Below are positions 9,731-19,440 of a stretch of DNA of 64,000 nucleotides, one piece after another. The stretch lies in the NCBI RefSeq assembly GCF_002252445.1, contig NZ_NNRJ01000051.1, positions 372,001 to 436,000 on the forward strand, in the 5' to 3' direction. The stretch is from Brucella thiophenivorans. Its GTDB lineage: Bacteria > Pseudomonadota > Alphaproteobacteria > Rhizobiales > Rhizobiaceae. Position 1 is the first letter of the stretch. The number at the start of each line of letters is the position of its first letter. Below the pieces are notes generated by a model. That model was not told the DNA's origin and did no database searches. It saw nothing but the letters and a program-made list of their open reading frames with translations. The translations under genes and the position numbers were made by a program.

Positions 9731-12700
9731 ATGGATCAGCAGCGTTCGGAATCGGCTAATTTGGCCGAAAATTCCGCTTTTTCAGGTAGTTTATCGATCG
9801 AAGACAAGATTGAACGAGCTCGAACAGAGCTTTTAGATCTTTCAGCTCGAAATCGCTTGTTGAACGTGCCGCGTTTTTCCAAGAGCGCAAAGACGGTCGA
9901 TATCGTCGATGAAAAAGCGGCAGAAGTATTTCGTATTCTCGTAACTGACGGCAAGGCAATGACCTTCCTTGCAGGCGCGAAAGGACGCGAGAAGACCGGA
10001 GAGGATGCTGATGGCGAAGAGCTTATAGAGCTTGCACTGCCGGATGACGACGAGCGCGATGAACAAGGCAAGCTTGTTCGGCATAGTGATACCAAGCTAC
10101 AGACCAAGATGACGCCGAATGCTTTGCAGAAACGTCTGCTGGACCTTTATTTCGACGCGCGCACACTCGAAGAAGAGCAAGGCGTCAATATTCTGTTTCT
10201 TGGTCTCGGAACGCTCAAATGGATCGACCCCAACAATAAAGAGAACATACGATATGCTCCTTTGATATTGGTGCCGGTCATATTGGAACGCGGAACCGCC
10301 GGTGAACGCTTTAAGCTCCGGGCACGGCAAGACGATTTCTCGTCCAATCTGTCCTTGGAAGCGTTACTTGACCGTGTCCACGCGATCAAAATGCCCGAGT
10401 TCGAGGCAACAGACGATTTTTCGTTCGAAGATTACGCGCAGAGAATTGCCTCGTGTATCGCGGTTAAGCCGGGTTGGTCAGTACAGCCTGACGACATCGT
10501 TCTTGGCTTCTTTTCATTCGCCAAGTTCCTGATGTACCGTGATCTCGATCCTGCTCTTTGGCCAGATCACGCCAAGTTTACAGATACGCCTCTCATTAGA
10601 TCTCTCGTCTCTGATGGATTTGAACGCGATGACGACCTGATTTCTGACGAGGCTAATATTGATGCCGTCATCCAGCCATCTGAGATGACCCATATCGTCG
10701 ATGCCGATAGCTCGCAGTCAGCGGCAATTCATGAGGTTAAACGAGGTAAGAACCTTGTGATTCAAGGGCCTCCCGGAACAGGGAAGTCGCAGACGATTGC
10801 CAATATTATTGCTTCGGCAGTAGCTGATGGGAAAACCGTACTGTTCGTAGCGGAGAAGATGGCGGCGCTGGAGGTGGTGAAACGCCGCTTGGACGCCGCT
10901 GGTGTCGGCGAAGCCTGCCTTGAGTTGCACAGCAATAAGGCGAACAAGAAAGCCGTTCTGCACGATCTTCAAAAAACTTGGGATCTAGGTTCGCCACGAG
11001 GAAATTTCGATGGCGCGATAGATAATGTCCTGCTCGATCTTCGTGACAAGCTCAACGATCATCCCAAGAGGCTACACCACCTGTATGAGCCATATCGACT
11101 TTCAGCATATACGGTCATAGGCCACCTGTCTCGGCTTCGTCGGGAAGGCATGGCACCGTCAGATATCGAGCTTCATAATGCGGTGGAGTGGACACCTGGT
11201 CATCGTGACGAAGTCTCAAAGTTGCTTATGGAGCTCGCCGAACGCATTCGCGACATTGGACTGCCTTCTCAACATCCTTGGCGTGGGGTTGGGATAACGG
11301 GTATCTCACCTCTCGATCTTGAACGACTAGCCGTACGCATCCAGAACTCAAGCACAGCATTCTCGGAACTGCTCGAAAGGATGCAAAAAACGACGACGGC
11401 GCTTCAGCATGCGGATGTCGTCGATCTTCAAGATTATCAGAACTGCAAGAAGCTTGCAGACCGACTCGCTAGCTGTCCCGATACTATTACGAATGAAGCC
11501 CTTTCAAATGATGCATGGGCGAATTCAATCACCGACATCGCTTCCTTGGTTCAAGATGGTAAGAAGTTAGCGAATGTTGCTGAAAGAATTAATGAAATCT
11601 TAAAATCGGAAGCTTGGGAATATGAGCCTGCTGGACTCGTTTCGCAGTTCTCGCGAGTGCCTGCAAATTTCTCCGATGCAGCTTTTACGACCGTTGAACA
11701 ATTAAGAACCCTTCTGCCGCGATTGCTGACAGCGGTGCGATCATTGCAAGCATTGCTCGGGATAGACGGCATAGGTTCATTGGCTTCGATTGAGCGGATG
11801 GTCGTAATCGGTCAACGTGTGGCGAATGCCCCGGATGCAAGCCCAGACGCTTTTGTTGCAGCTATTTGGGAACGAGGACTCGATCAGGCAAGTGATCTTG
11901 CTGAAGCCGTAGCCACACTACAGAACGCTCGATCAGAACTCACAGGGAAGGTTACTGATCACGCTTGGGAAGTCGATCTCGTTGCGGCGAGAACCGCTTT
12001 GGCGGTTCACGGAAAGCGAACGCTCAAATTCTTGAGCGGGGATTGGCGTTCTGCCCGATCATTGCTCAAAACGGTATTGGTTGGTGAGCCTTCCGTCGAC
12101 GAAGCGTTGCGTATTCTCGACGTGCTTCAGAAGGGCAAGCAGGCCAGATCGACTATACGAGACGGAGATGCTCTTGGCCGATCCGCCTTTGGAGCGGACT
12201 GGCGAGGCGAGAAGACAGACCCGAAGCCGCTTGAAGATCTGGTACTTTGGATGCGTAGCCTGCGCGGTGTCAGCACTGAGGCGAGGCAGATCGCAAGCCG
12301 TCTTTCGAACAAAGCCGCAGTTGGTACTAGTGCCGAACAAGTACAAGGCATCTTGGAAGAAGCCCGCAGACTGACTCATACTATGTGGCTGGAACTGTCT
12401 GATAAAACGCAGATTCTTTTCCCTGGCGCTACCGGAGCAGAAGACGCACATTTATCGCAAGTCCTTAGATTGGTGGATGAGCTCGGCCAAGCCGAGCAGG
12501 AAGCCAAGACGCTCCTTAAGCGCGATCTGGCAACAGCAGGCGAACGTTCGAAAATTTTCCAAGTGTTAGGCCTCGCCCTTGATCTAAAAGCAAAGGTAGA
12601 CGGTCAGGGAACGCTTTTAGCTTCAGCATTTGGTCAACGTTGGGAGGGCATTGGATCCGATTGGGATGCACTCTCTCTACTGGTCGATTGGGTTCAGCAA

Positions 12701-15304
12701 AATGCAGACATACGTCCTTTAGCTGCGACCATAGCTGATCGGGGAGACCTGGCCAGAAAAACGGGAGCGACGCTTGACGATGCCGGTACCTGGGTCGGCG
12801 AATTCTCAGCGATCCTTGATTACCTACAGACCGATCCGGAAACACTTTTTGGAGCCAACAGGGTTGAGGAAGTTCCCTGCTCCGAATTGCAGGAGCGGTT
12901 GCAAGTTTGGTTGACCTCACAGGAACAGCTGTCCAAATGGACCGCCTACCGTAATCGCGCCAATGCCGCAAATGATGCAGGCGCAGAACTAATTGTTGAA
13001 CGTATGGAAGACGGTCGTGTCTCTCCAGACGGCGTAATGTCATATTTTGAGATGGCATTTTACGAAGCCATCCTACGTGATCAACATAGACACGATCCGG
13101 AGCTAGCTCGTTTCGACGGCGAAGTTCATGGAAGGCTGGTAAATGAATTCGCGCGCCTTGACATGGACAGGATGGGACTGTCGCGACTGGAAGTCGTTCG
13201 TTCACACCATAAACGTATTCCGGGCAAGAGCGGTGTTGGCCCCGTAGGTGTCCTCAGATCTGAAATGGCGCGTCGCCGTGGTCACATGCCTATTCGTCAG
13301 TTGATGACCAGGGCGGCTCCAGCAATTCAAGCGCTGAAGCCTGTTATTATGATGAGCCCACTGTCCATTGCACAGTTTCTGCCGCCTGCACAACTTACCT
13401 TCGATTTGCTCGTTATGGACGAAGCCAGTCAGATACAACCTGTTGACGCTATTGGCGCTGTTGCCAGAGCGCGGCAGGTTGTTGTCGTGGGCGACGAAAG
13501 ACAGTTGCCGCCAACGCGCTTCTTCTCGAAGATGACTTCAAGCGGCTCCGAGGACGACGACGAACTTGAAGGCGCACAGGTTTCAGATATCGAGAGCATT
13601 CTAGGTCTGTTTTCTGCACGTGGCCTGCCCGAGAAAATGTTGAGATGGCATTATCGTAGCCGTCACCAGTCACTCATTGCTGTTTCAAATAGCGAGTTTT
13701 ACGAGAATAAGCTGTTTATCGTTCCTAGTCCGTATACGCTCGAAGCCGGAATGGGGCTCCGATTCCATCAAGTTCCAGGCGGAACCTTTGAAGAAGGCGT
13801 AAACAAAACCGAAGCCAAGGCCGTGGCCAAAGCTATCATCAAACATGCTCTTGAGAACCCTAACCTGTCATTGGGTGTTGCTACTTTTTCGATCAAGCAA
13901 CGTAGGGAAATACAGGACCAGCTTGAAATCCTGCGTAGGCTTAACCCTGAAACCGAAGCCTTCTTTCATTCCCATCCAACAGAACCGTTCTTCATCAAGA
14001 ACCTTGAAAACCTTCAGGGTGATGAACGTGACGTCATCTTCATTTCAGTGGCCTACGCCCGCAATGCCCAAGGGTACATGGGGATGAGATTCGGCCCACT
14101 TGGTGCAGAGGGTGGTGAACGACGTTTGAATGTTTTGATTAGTCGCGCCAAGCAACGCTGTGAAGTCTACGCGTCCATAACCGATGAGGACATCGATTTG
14201 GAGCGCGCACGAGGCAAAGGCGTAGCTGCGTTCAAGCTCTTCCTTCATTTTGCAAGAACCGGACGGCTATCGCTTTCCAAGCGTACTGAACGCGAGATGG
14301 ACAGCGTCTTTGAAGAACAGGTCGCTGCGGCATTGACCGAGCGCGGCTATCAGGTCCATCCGCAGGTGGGTATTGCGGGGTTCTTTATTGATCTTGCTGT
14401 CGCCGGTGACGACGTTCCTGGACGGTATTTGCTCGGTATTGAATGCGACGGTGCGGCATATCATGACTCTCGTTCAGCTCGCGACCGTGATCGTTTGCGA
14501 CAAGCTGTTCTCGAAGCGCATGGCTGGAATATTCATCGCATATGGAGCACCGATTGGTTTCAGCGCCCAAATGCTGAGCTCGAAAAGCTAATCGCCGCGA
14601 TAGAACGTGCGAAGGCCAATACACTTGAACTCGAAGGTGACACAGAGAAGAAGCGCAAAGCAGTCAATGTGGAGATCATCACCATTGATCGTGAGGATGT
14701 GACTGAAATCGGGCTATTGCCGAAGGATGTGATCGAAAACGCAACTCCCCTTTATAAGGAAGCGTCAATCACGCCAGCGATCCTTGTTGAACTTCATGAA
14801 ACGCCTATCGGCATTCTGGTTGAACACATTAAGGAAATTGTGGAGGTCGAAGGCCCTCTTCATCAGGATGAACTCGTCACTCGACTTAGAAGCGCGTGGG
14901 GATTACAAAGAGCAGGCCAGCGCATCAACAGCCACGTAATCGTGGCAATCTTGGCGGCGGCCCGAAACAAGCACATCAACATTGAAGGCCAATTCTTGCT
15001 ATGGCCAAATGGTGAAATCAAGCTTCGTGATCGAAGTGAAGTTACCTCGCTCAGTTTGCGCCGCCTTGATATGCTTCCTCCAATGGAGATCGATCAGGGA
15101 CTTCGACAATTGGTCGAGGCGAGCTTCGGTGCAACGCCAGATGAAGCAATCAATGCGATTTCCAGAGCGCTTGGGTTCAAATCCACAAGTGGGCAACTGA
15201 GGGAACATATCCAAGCGAGAATAGGCTATCTGAAGAAGGCCGATATACTTGATGAAAGAGATGGGCTTCTTATACTGAATAGGGATCAAACGGAAAACTG
15301 TTGA
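9731..15304 (+). CDS. DUF4011-type SF1 helicase fused to Vsr-like nuclease and DUF3320-like domain
   Basis: A 1857-residue protein. The N-terminal ~300 residues match the DUF4011 pattern (ARTELLDLSARNRLLNV, then LFLGLGTLKW). Helicase motifs follow: Walker A QGPPGTGKSQTIANII (about 345), then a long insertion of roughly 850 residues, Walker B VMDEASQIQP (about 1228), VVGDERQLPPTRFF, RWHYRSRHQSL, LQGDERDVIFISVAYA and NVLISRAKQR. A PD-(D/E)xK/Vsr-like nuclease segment comes next (FFIDLAV, then GIECDGAAYHDS, about 1549-1575). A DUF3320-like C-terminus ends the chain. Such helicase-nuclease fusions recur in bacterial defence islands; here one stands beside a candidate anticodon nuclease. Likely a single-gene anti-phage factor, but substrate and activity are unknown. 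The Shine-Dalgarno at 9731 is weak. Confidence 0.85.
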   Translation: MDQQRSESANLAENSAFSGSLSIEDKIERARTELLDLSARNRLLNVPRFSKSAKTVDIVDEKAAEVFRILVTDGKAMTFLAGAKGREKTGEDADGEELIELALPDDDERDEQGKLVRHSDTKLQTKMTPNALQKRLLDLYFDARTLEEEQGVNILFLGLGTLKWIDPNNKENIRYAPLILVPVILERGTAGERFKLRARQDDFSSNLSLEALLDRVHAIKMPEFEATDDFSFEDYAQRIASCIAVKPGWSVQPDDIVLGFFSFAKFLMYRDLDPALWPDHAKFTDTPLIRSLVSDGFERDDDLISDEANIDAVIQPSEMTHIVDADSSQSAAIHEVKRGKNLVIQGPPGTGKSQTIANIIASAVADGKTVLFVAEKMAALEVVKRRLDAAGVGEACLELHSNKANKKAVLHDLQKTWDLGSPRGNFDGAIDNVLLDLRDKLNDHPKRLHHLYEPYRLSAYTVIGHLSRLRREGMAPSDIELHNAVEWTPGHRDEVSKLLMELAERIRDIGLPSQHPWRGVGITGISPLDLERLAVRIQNSSTAFSELLERMQKTTTALQHADVVDLQDYQNCKKLADRLASCPDTITNEALSNDAWANSITDIASLVQDGKKLANVAERINEILKSEAWEYEPAGLVSQFSRVPANFSDAAFTTVEQLRTLLPRLLTAVRSLQALLGIDGIGSLASIERMVVIGQRVANAPDASPDAFVAAIWERGLDQASDLAEAVATLQNARSELTGKVTDHAWEVDLVAARTALAVHGKRTLKFLSGDWRSARSLLKTVLVGEPSVDEALRILDVLQKGKQARSTIRDGDALGRSAFGADWRGEKTDPKPLEDLVLWMRSLRGVSTEARQIASRLSNKAAVGTSAEQVQGILEEARRLTHTMWLELSDKTQILFPGATGAEDAHLSQVLRLVDELGQAEQEAKTLLKRDLATAGERSKIFQVLGLALDLKAKVDGQGTLLASAFGQRWEGIGSDWDALSLLVDWVQQNADIRPLAATIADRGDLARKTGATLDDAGTWVGEFSAILDYLQTDPETLFGANRVEEVPCSELQERLQVWLTSQEQLSKWTAYRNRANAANDAGAELIVERMEDGRVSPDGVMSYFEMAFYEAILRDQHRHDPELARFDGEVHGRLVNEFARLDMDRMGLSRLEVVRSHHKRIPGKSGVGPVGVLRSEMARRRGHMPIRQLMTRAAPAIQALKPVIMMSPLSIAQFLPPAQLTFDLLVMDEASQIQPVDAIGAVARARQVVVVGDERQLPPTRFFSKMTSSGSEDDDELEGAQVSDIESILGLFSARGLPEKMLRWHYRSRHQSLIAVSNSEFYENKLFIVPSPYTLEAGMGLRFHQVPGGTFEEGVNKTEAKAVAKAIIKHALENPNLSLGVATFSIKQRREIQDQLEILRRLNPETEAFFHSHPTEPFFIKNLENLQGDERDVIFISVAYARNAQGYMGMRFGPLGAEGGERRLNVLISRAKQRCEVYASITDEDIDLERARGKGVAAFKLFLHFARTGRLSLSKRTEREMDSVFEEQVAAALTERGYQVHPQVGIAGFFIDLAVAGDDVPGRYLLGIECDGAAYHDSRSARDRDRLRQAVLEAHGWNIHRIWSTDWFQRPNAELEKLIAAIERAKANTLELEGDTEKKRKAVNVEIITIDREDVTEIGLLPKDVIENATPLYKEASITPAILVELHETPIGILVEHIKEIVEVEGPLHQDELVTRLRSAWGLQRAGQRINSHVIVAILAAARNKHINIEGQFLLWPNGEIKLRDRSEVTSLSLRRLDMLPPMEIDQGLRQLVEASFGATPDEAINAISRALGFKSTSGQLREHIQARIGYLKKADILDERDGLLILNRDQTENC

Positions 15305-15419
15305 TCCCCCCTTTAGTATTAGATCAAGCTTTGGACGGGTTTTCTTGACTATGCACAATTACTGGGGGAGCATGATATTCGACAAGTCTGTTATTTCGAT
15401 CAACGCAACGGAGTAGGTC

Positions 15420-15917
15420 ATGAGCGATGATGATCATCACGAACATTTAGATCGATGGAAGCATGACGGGGTTCGCGTTGTAAAAGGTGACCAGCTTGAC
15501 GCTCACACAGCGCAAACGCCAGGAATGTTTCGTCAGGCAGCCATCAATCATGCGCGGGTTGGCGCACAGAAAATCTGGGCTGGGACAGTGGCCATCGAAC
15601 CCAACGCCAAGACGGGCGTCCATCACCATGGCGCGCTGGAGAGCGTCATTTTCGTTCTGCGCGGTAAAGCTCGTATGCGATGGGGAGATCATCTCGAATA
15701 TGTTGCCGAAGCCGGACCAGGCGACTTCATATTCGTGCCGCCATACGTTCCACATCAAGAGATCAACGCTGATCCGGATAATGTGTTGGAATGCGTACTG
15801 GTGAGGTCGGACAACGAAGCTATTGTCGTAAATATTACGGACGTCGATCCAATCGAAAACCCAGAAGAAGTGTATTGGGTAGATCCGCTACATCGTCACC
15901 CCGATAATGATATTTAA
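15420..15917 (+). CDS. Cupin-domain protein
   Basis: 165 residues, single cupin barrel. Motif 1 is GVHHHGALESVIFVLRGKA, with the metal-binding His cluster and Glu. Motif 2 is GDFIFVPPYVPHQEIN, with the third His. GGAG lies upstream of the ATG. The gene starts 116 bp after the helicase stop on the same strand; a functional tie is not evident. Cupins of this size are isomerases, dioxygenases or metabolite sensors, and the substrate cannot be inferred. Confidence 0.85.
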   Translation: MSDDDHHEHLDRWKHDGVRVVKGDQLDAHTAQTPGMFRQAAINHARVGAQKIWAGTVAIEPNAKTGVHHHGALESVIFVLRGKARMRWGDHLEYVAEAGPGDFIFVPPYVPHQEINADPDNVLECVLVRSDNEAIVVNITDVDPIENPEEVYWVDPLHRHPDNDI

Positions 15918-16009
15918 AATACGGTCTCTATCAATTAGACGCAGCTAGGTATTTATACTCGACGAATTTTTTCTTGAAAATTCAATAGTGAAGCGCGATT
16001 TCTAAACCT

Positions 16010-16204
16010 TTAATCGCCTTCTTCCAAAGGTCCGCCTTTCGATAAAAACTCGGCGGGGCTTTCGGATTTTTCACAGCCCAGAAATTTCAGTTCGAATTGT
16101 TTTTTACCAACATGGAATATCTCAGAACCGTTTATTTCGGCAAGTTGAAGTAGGTCGTTCAAGTTCTGAGTAGTCTCAACTTGAAGACGCTTATCTTTCG
16201 TCAT
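16010..16204 (-). CDS. Small antitoxin-like protein, divergent from the PIN gene
   Basis: 64 residues from ATG 16204, preceded by GGAG; the same frame is open further upstream to 16351 but that extension would overlap the PIN gene and lacks a ribosome-binding site. The C-terminus ends SPAEFLSKGGPLEEGD, which resembles the toxin-wrapping tails of several antitoxins of PIN toxins (xxFLxxGGPLxx). It lies head-to-head with the PIN gene, whereas typical vapBC genes are co-directional. Pairing is inference. Confidence 0.55.
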   Translation of the reverse strand: MTKDKRLQVETTQNLNDLLQLAEINGSEIFHVGKKQFELKFLGCEKSESPAEFLSKGGPLEEGD

Positions 16205-16332
16205 CAATTTATCTCCAAACAAAGATAGCAGTCCGATTTTTCGCGAACTGTTATTGCGTTTTATAATTAATGTATTCGAAATCACTTCGAGATATTTATA
16301 AGCTCTGGTGATCCCGTGTGAATCCTGAGCAA

Positions 16333-16863
16333 ATGATGTCCCAGTCTCCACGTATTCTGTTAGATACCTGCGTGATATCTCAGTTCACGTACAAGAATCC
16401 GTCGCCACAGCTTATCACTTGGATTAAAAAAATTCCGGAAGATTCTTTAGCAATTTCAGTTGCTACTGTTTTTGAGATACAAAAAGGTATTGAAAAGCTT
16501 AGATCGGCTAATTCACCCCGAGTTCAGGCATTTGAGGTTTGGCTTGATGAGCTTTTAGCCACCAGCATAATATGTTTGCAGCAGGATATCGAAACAGCAC
16601 GACTTCATGCCAAGATGGTCGCAGTCCCTGCCCTCAAAAGCTTATGGGTTCCTGACCCAACTGCAAAGACACCCAAGTATGGTCAGGATCTGCTCATTGC
16701 AGCGACAAGCATACGTTATGAAATCCCAATAGCAACGATCAATATCCGAGACTTCATGGCGATCCACGAGCATTTTCGGCTGCCAGGTTTATTAGATCCC
16801 AGCACCTCTTTGTGGCATGTAACTCCAAAACTTTACGAAGTTACTTCGCCGAAGAACAGCTAG
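16333..16863 (+). CDS. PIN-domain toxin (VapC-like RNase)
   Basis: About 176 residues. The fold is recognised from RILLDTCVISQF (first acidic residue), SVATVFEIQKGIEKL (second acid), GQDLLIAATSIRY (third acid) and PIATINIRDF (fourth). These are the four acidic positions of a Mg-dependent PIN ribonuclease. The start could be GTG 16318 or ATG 16333/16336; no strong ribosome-binding site separates them. Known members cleave tRNA or rRNA and are held in check by a cognate antitoxin; the only candidate here is the divergent small gene at 16010-16204. Confidence 0.8.
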   Translation: MMSQSPRILLDTCVISQFTYKNPSPQLITWIKKIPEDSLAISVATVFEIQKGIEKLRSANSPRVQAFEVWLDELLATSIICLQQDIETARLHAKMVAVPALKSLWVPDPTAKTPKYGQDLLIAATSIRYEIPIATINIRDFMAIHEHFRLPGLLDPSTSLWHVTPKLYEVTSPKNS

Positions 16864-17000
16864 AAATAACCAACCGGGTTTAGGTGACGCGACCTATCTC
16901 TGGTTGAAGCCAGGCGATAAATTAATGCTGATAACAGTTCACCATCAATTTTTGATTGGTTAAATAAACCGAATTCACGCCACATCTCCGTGGGCGACCC

Positions 17001-17120
17001 TTAGTGCGCTTTGGCGGTTCTTTTCTTTTTCGCAACTGGGGGAACGATAGTTTTCTCGTACTCCATGCGGGCATTTCTTAAGCGAAGTGTTTTTGCATGT
17101 ATAGCGTCCGTCTCAATCTG
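17001..17120 (-). pseudogene. Short lysine-rich ORF or gene remnant in the 16864-17340 gap
   Basis: The minus strand reads about 38 codons ending ARMEYEKTIVPPVAKKKR and a short tail, after an upstream in-frame stop. The lysine-rich end resembles small uncharacterised Rhizobiales proteins, but no normal start codon is present, so this may be a decayed copy. The rest of 16864-17340 holds nothing I can support. Confidence 0.3.
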
Positions 17121-17340
17121 TTAAATGGAACGAACAGTACGATCTATTCTTGACGCAGTCGATTCTTTACCGGACGTGACAGGCTTAAAGAGTGTCTCTT
17201 TTGTTATAGCTATTTGTGAATTTATCGACATCAAGGAATCCTTTTCAAATTAAAAAGGCCAGGCGTTACCTGACCTCATAAAGTAAACTTCTTTCAACAG
17301 TGCCAGTACATCCGTGGTCAAAGGAAAGAAGAAAACCTAT

Positions 17341-17550
17341 CTAAGCAGCCTGAAGATTGCAGGCGGACATTTTGCCCGACTTCATGTCGCGCTCCATATC
17401 GTAACCAATCTTCTGGCCTTCGACGATGTCGCGCATTCCGGCGCGCTCGACGGCAGAGATATGAACGAAGGCATCCGCGCCGCCGTTGTCAGGCTGAATG
17501 AAGCCGAACCCTTTTGTGGAATTGAACCATTTAACTGTGCCGGTGGTCAT
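17341..17550 (-). CDS. cspA: Cold-shock protein, CspA family
   Basis: 69 residues, start ATG 17550 behind GAAAGGG; upstream in-frame codons would add an unrelated peptide. The RNA-binding motifs RNP1 (KGFGFIQ) and RNP2 (DAFVHIS) are both present in the standard five-stranded cold-shock barrel. The protein is an RNA chaperone. The 5' leader runs over a region of direct A/T-rich sequence but no specific thermosensor can be proven. Confidence 0.93.
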   Translation of the reverse strand: MTTGTVKWFNSTKGFGFIQPDNGGADAFVHISAVERAGMRDIVEGQKIGYDMERDMKSGKMSACNLQAA

Positions 17551-17650
17551 AATAAACCCTTTCATAGCAACAAAGAAAAACGACACGCGATAGCGTGACG
17601 CAAAGTGATAACGATTTTTAAAAGGGGGTTCGTTCAGGGCACGGTGCTAA

Positions 17651-17884
17651 ATGTGCAATAAGAAAAACTCAACAAGAAAATATCGATACGCATTATCTAC
17701 TGAATATTTCAATATTTGTCAAACTATATTTAAACAAGATCTCCATGGCGTAATATTTTTGGATTTACCTCGAGATACCATATCGACAATATTCTTAGAA
17801 AAATTAAATGAGGCAAGCCTATTACTGAATACTAAGCCCACCAAAATAACTTGGACGATTATGGCGTGCCATACGCAGCAGTAG
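17651..17884 (+). CDS. Doubtful small AT-rich ORF
   Basis: 77 codons, A/T-rich, no convincing Shine-Dalgarno before the ATG. The sequence contains GVIFLDLPRDTISTIFLEK, which could form a regular strand-helix unit, so it is kept as a possible hypothetical protein. It overlaps the 3' end of the opposite-strand gene at 17859. Confidence 0.25.
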   Translation: MCNKKNSTRKYRYALSTEYFNICQTIFKQDLHGVIFLDLPRDTISTIFLEKLNEASLLLNTKPTKITWTIMACHTQQ

Positions 17885-18083
17885 AGTGGGGCAACGGCGC
17901 AGTTTCAACACGATAGTCACGCATAACGCCCGACATAAAATTTTGCAAAACTACTTGTGACTGGTGAAAGAGAGGCCCTGATAGCGGCTTCATTCTTGGC
18001 GTCACATACCCAGCCTTAGACATCATCTGTTTCAGGATGCGATTGCTGATATGAAAGTCGACGAGACGGATATTGGAAGGCAT
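17859..18083 (-). CDS. Hypothetical small protein with strong ribosome-binding site
   Basis: 74 residues. AAGGAGGG sits five bases before ATG 18083, a near-ideal signal that argues for real expression. No recognised domain; the protein begins with a basic amphipathic stretch (MPSNIRLVDFHISNRILKQM). No partner gene is evident. The gap 18084-18492 upstream is A/T-rich and shows no other gene. Confidence 0.55.
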   Translation of the reverse strand: MPSNIRLVDFHISNRILKQMMSKAGYVTPRMKPLSGPLFHQSQVVLQNFMSGVMRDYRVETAPLPHSTAAYGTP

Positions 18084-18492
18084 ACAGCCCTCCTTTCAAA
18101 TTGTGGGTACGGACAATTAAGCCCCGCCAGCGACCCCAGATAAATTCAGCTGGCTATTTAGTTTCAGCTTTCGTGGCTCAAATAGCAAGGAAACAATTGA
18201 GGTCGGTTTAAGGCAAATATTTAGTCTGCAATTCAATCTTTAATTATATAAGATAGTATCGCGAATGCCTAATTATCACAGTTAATCTATTCGACATTGA
18301 GTTATGGAGTTGCAACATTACATTTTACTGAGATACCTTTTTCAAAATAAATTAAAATACAGCTCATCTAATTATCGTTTATGTGAATTTTCTTCCGCGC
18401 CATTTCAACATGACGAGGACGAAAAAAGCTATTTTCTCGATTTCGACGCTTGGCCATTGAATTAGCAGACATTTTACAAAGCCGTTTAATAG

Positions 18493-18702
18493 CTATTCTA
18501 AATCGCTTTTCTTAGCACTCTCCGCGACATCTAGCTGGTCAAGGAGGCCAGAAAACCTCTCGTCGCCCTCAGTGACTGTCCTGTCGTTTAGTTCTGCGAT
18601 GGCATCTCCAATTGCTTGACTTGCATCACTTACGGAAGACATGCGTCTCGTAGTCGCGCGACGCGCTGCTTTAGCAAGGCTATTATTGAACGGTAATTGC
18701 AT
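18493..18702 (-). CDS. Hypothetical small helical protein
   Basis: 69 residues from ATG 18702 (MQLPFNNSLAKAARRATTRR), with GAAGG eleven bases upstream; a TTG at 18720 is the alternative. Ala/Arg-rich N-terminus and acidic C-terminus (LDQLDVAESAKKSDLE). I do not recognise the family. It lies 77 bp from the next minus-strand small gene. Confidence 0.45.
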   Translation of the reverse strand: MQLPFNNSLAKAARRATTRRMSSVSDASQAIGDAIAELNDRTVTEGDERFSGLLDQLDVAESAKKSDLE

Positions 18703-18779
18703 TAGTTCTAAAGCCTTCAAATGTACTGTGAAGGCTGAACACTCTCACACCGTCATGGTTCCCAATTATTAAACTGAAA

Positions 18780-19064
18780 TCACCTTAATGGCCCGGTCTT
18801 GTGATTTACATTCGCAGCAATTCCATAGTCGTCAGACTTTTTAATATTTGTCGGAGAACGAACCATTTGTATGGCTAACTCCACCAAATGATCTAAATCG
18901 CGCAAACCACTATCGTAAAGCCTTATTACATTTACAGTTAATTCATCTTTATTATAGTGCACTTTTGCATTCTGCAGCAAAGATTTGGCTCGTTCTACAG
19001 AACCGCGCAACAAATCAATTTCATCCGGCGAGTATACATGACTCGCTTTGTCGAAAAATGACAT
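18780..19064 (-). CDS. Small hypothetical protein, paralogue of 58569-58796
   Basis: 94 residues starting MSFFDKASHVYSPDEIDLL, with GGAGGGGAG before ATG 19064. The centre (VIRLYDSGLRDLDHLVELAIQMV) aligns with IYHVYDSGVTDPLQIARIIL of the small protein encoded at 58569-58796, and both begin with a Y-(S/N)-P-(D/Q) turn, so they are one family. Helical, cytoplasmic, function unknown. Nothing supportable lies in 19065-19440. Confidence 0.6.
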   Translation of the reverse strand: MSFFDKASHVYSPDEIDLLRGSVERAKSLLQNAKVHYNKDELTVNVIRLYDSGLRDLDHLVELAIQMVRSPTNIKKSDDYGIAANVNHKTGPLR

Positions 19065-19440
19065 ACTCCCCTCCATTTGAATTCCCGCATAAAGGCACTA
19101 CACTGGGAACTCGTTCAATATATGAATTATGGCGCAGTTAAATTACTAGATCAAGAATGTTGTTGCTTCGCAAAGGCCCCAGAAGCAAGGACTTCAACGG
19201 TGCTGGACACTATTGAAGCAGGGTTCAACAACTACCTATTGTACTGTCACGCTTTCTGCGAATTACAATGCGTAATAAGCAAATAGCTATTTCAGTCGAA
19301 TCCTCTAACTTTTCGCTAATTCTAATTTTTCAATCATAGATTTAAAGCCACACGTGAGCGATAAGCAACTGAAACGTTTTAGCTGATCGATGCTAAACTA
19401 GCAATTTCTCAAGAAAGCCCCCACCCATAAGGATCCCATA

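Noticed and set aside
12516-13205. Long minus-strand frame inside the helicase gene
   Set aside because: Shadow of the large coding region; the composition is rich in Arg/Pro/Leu as expected of antisense.
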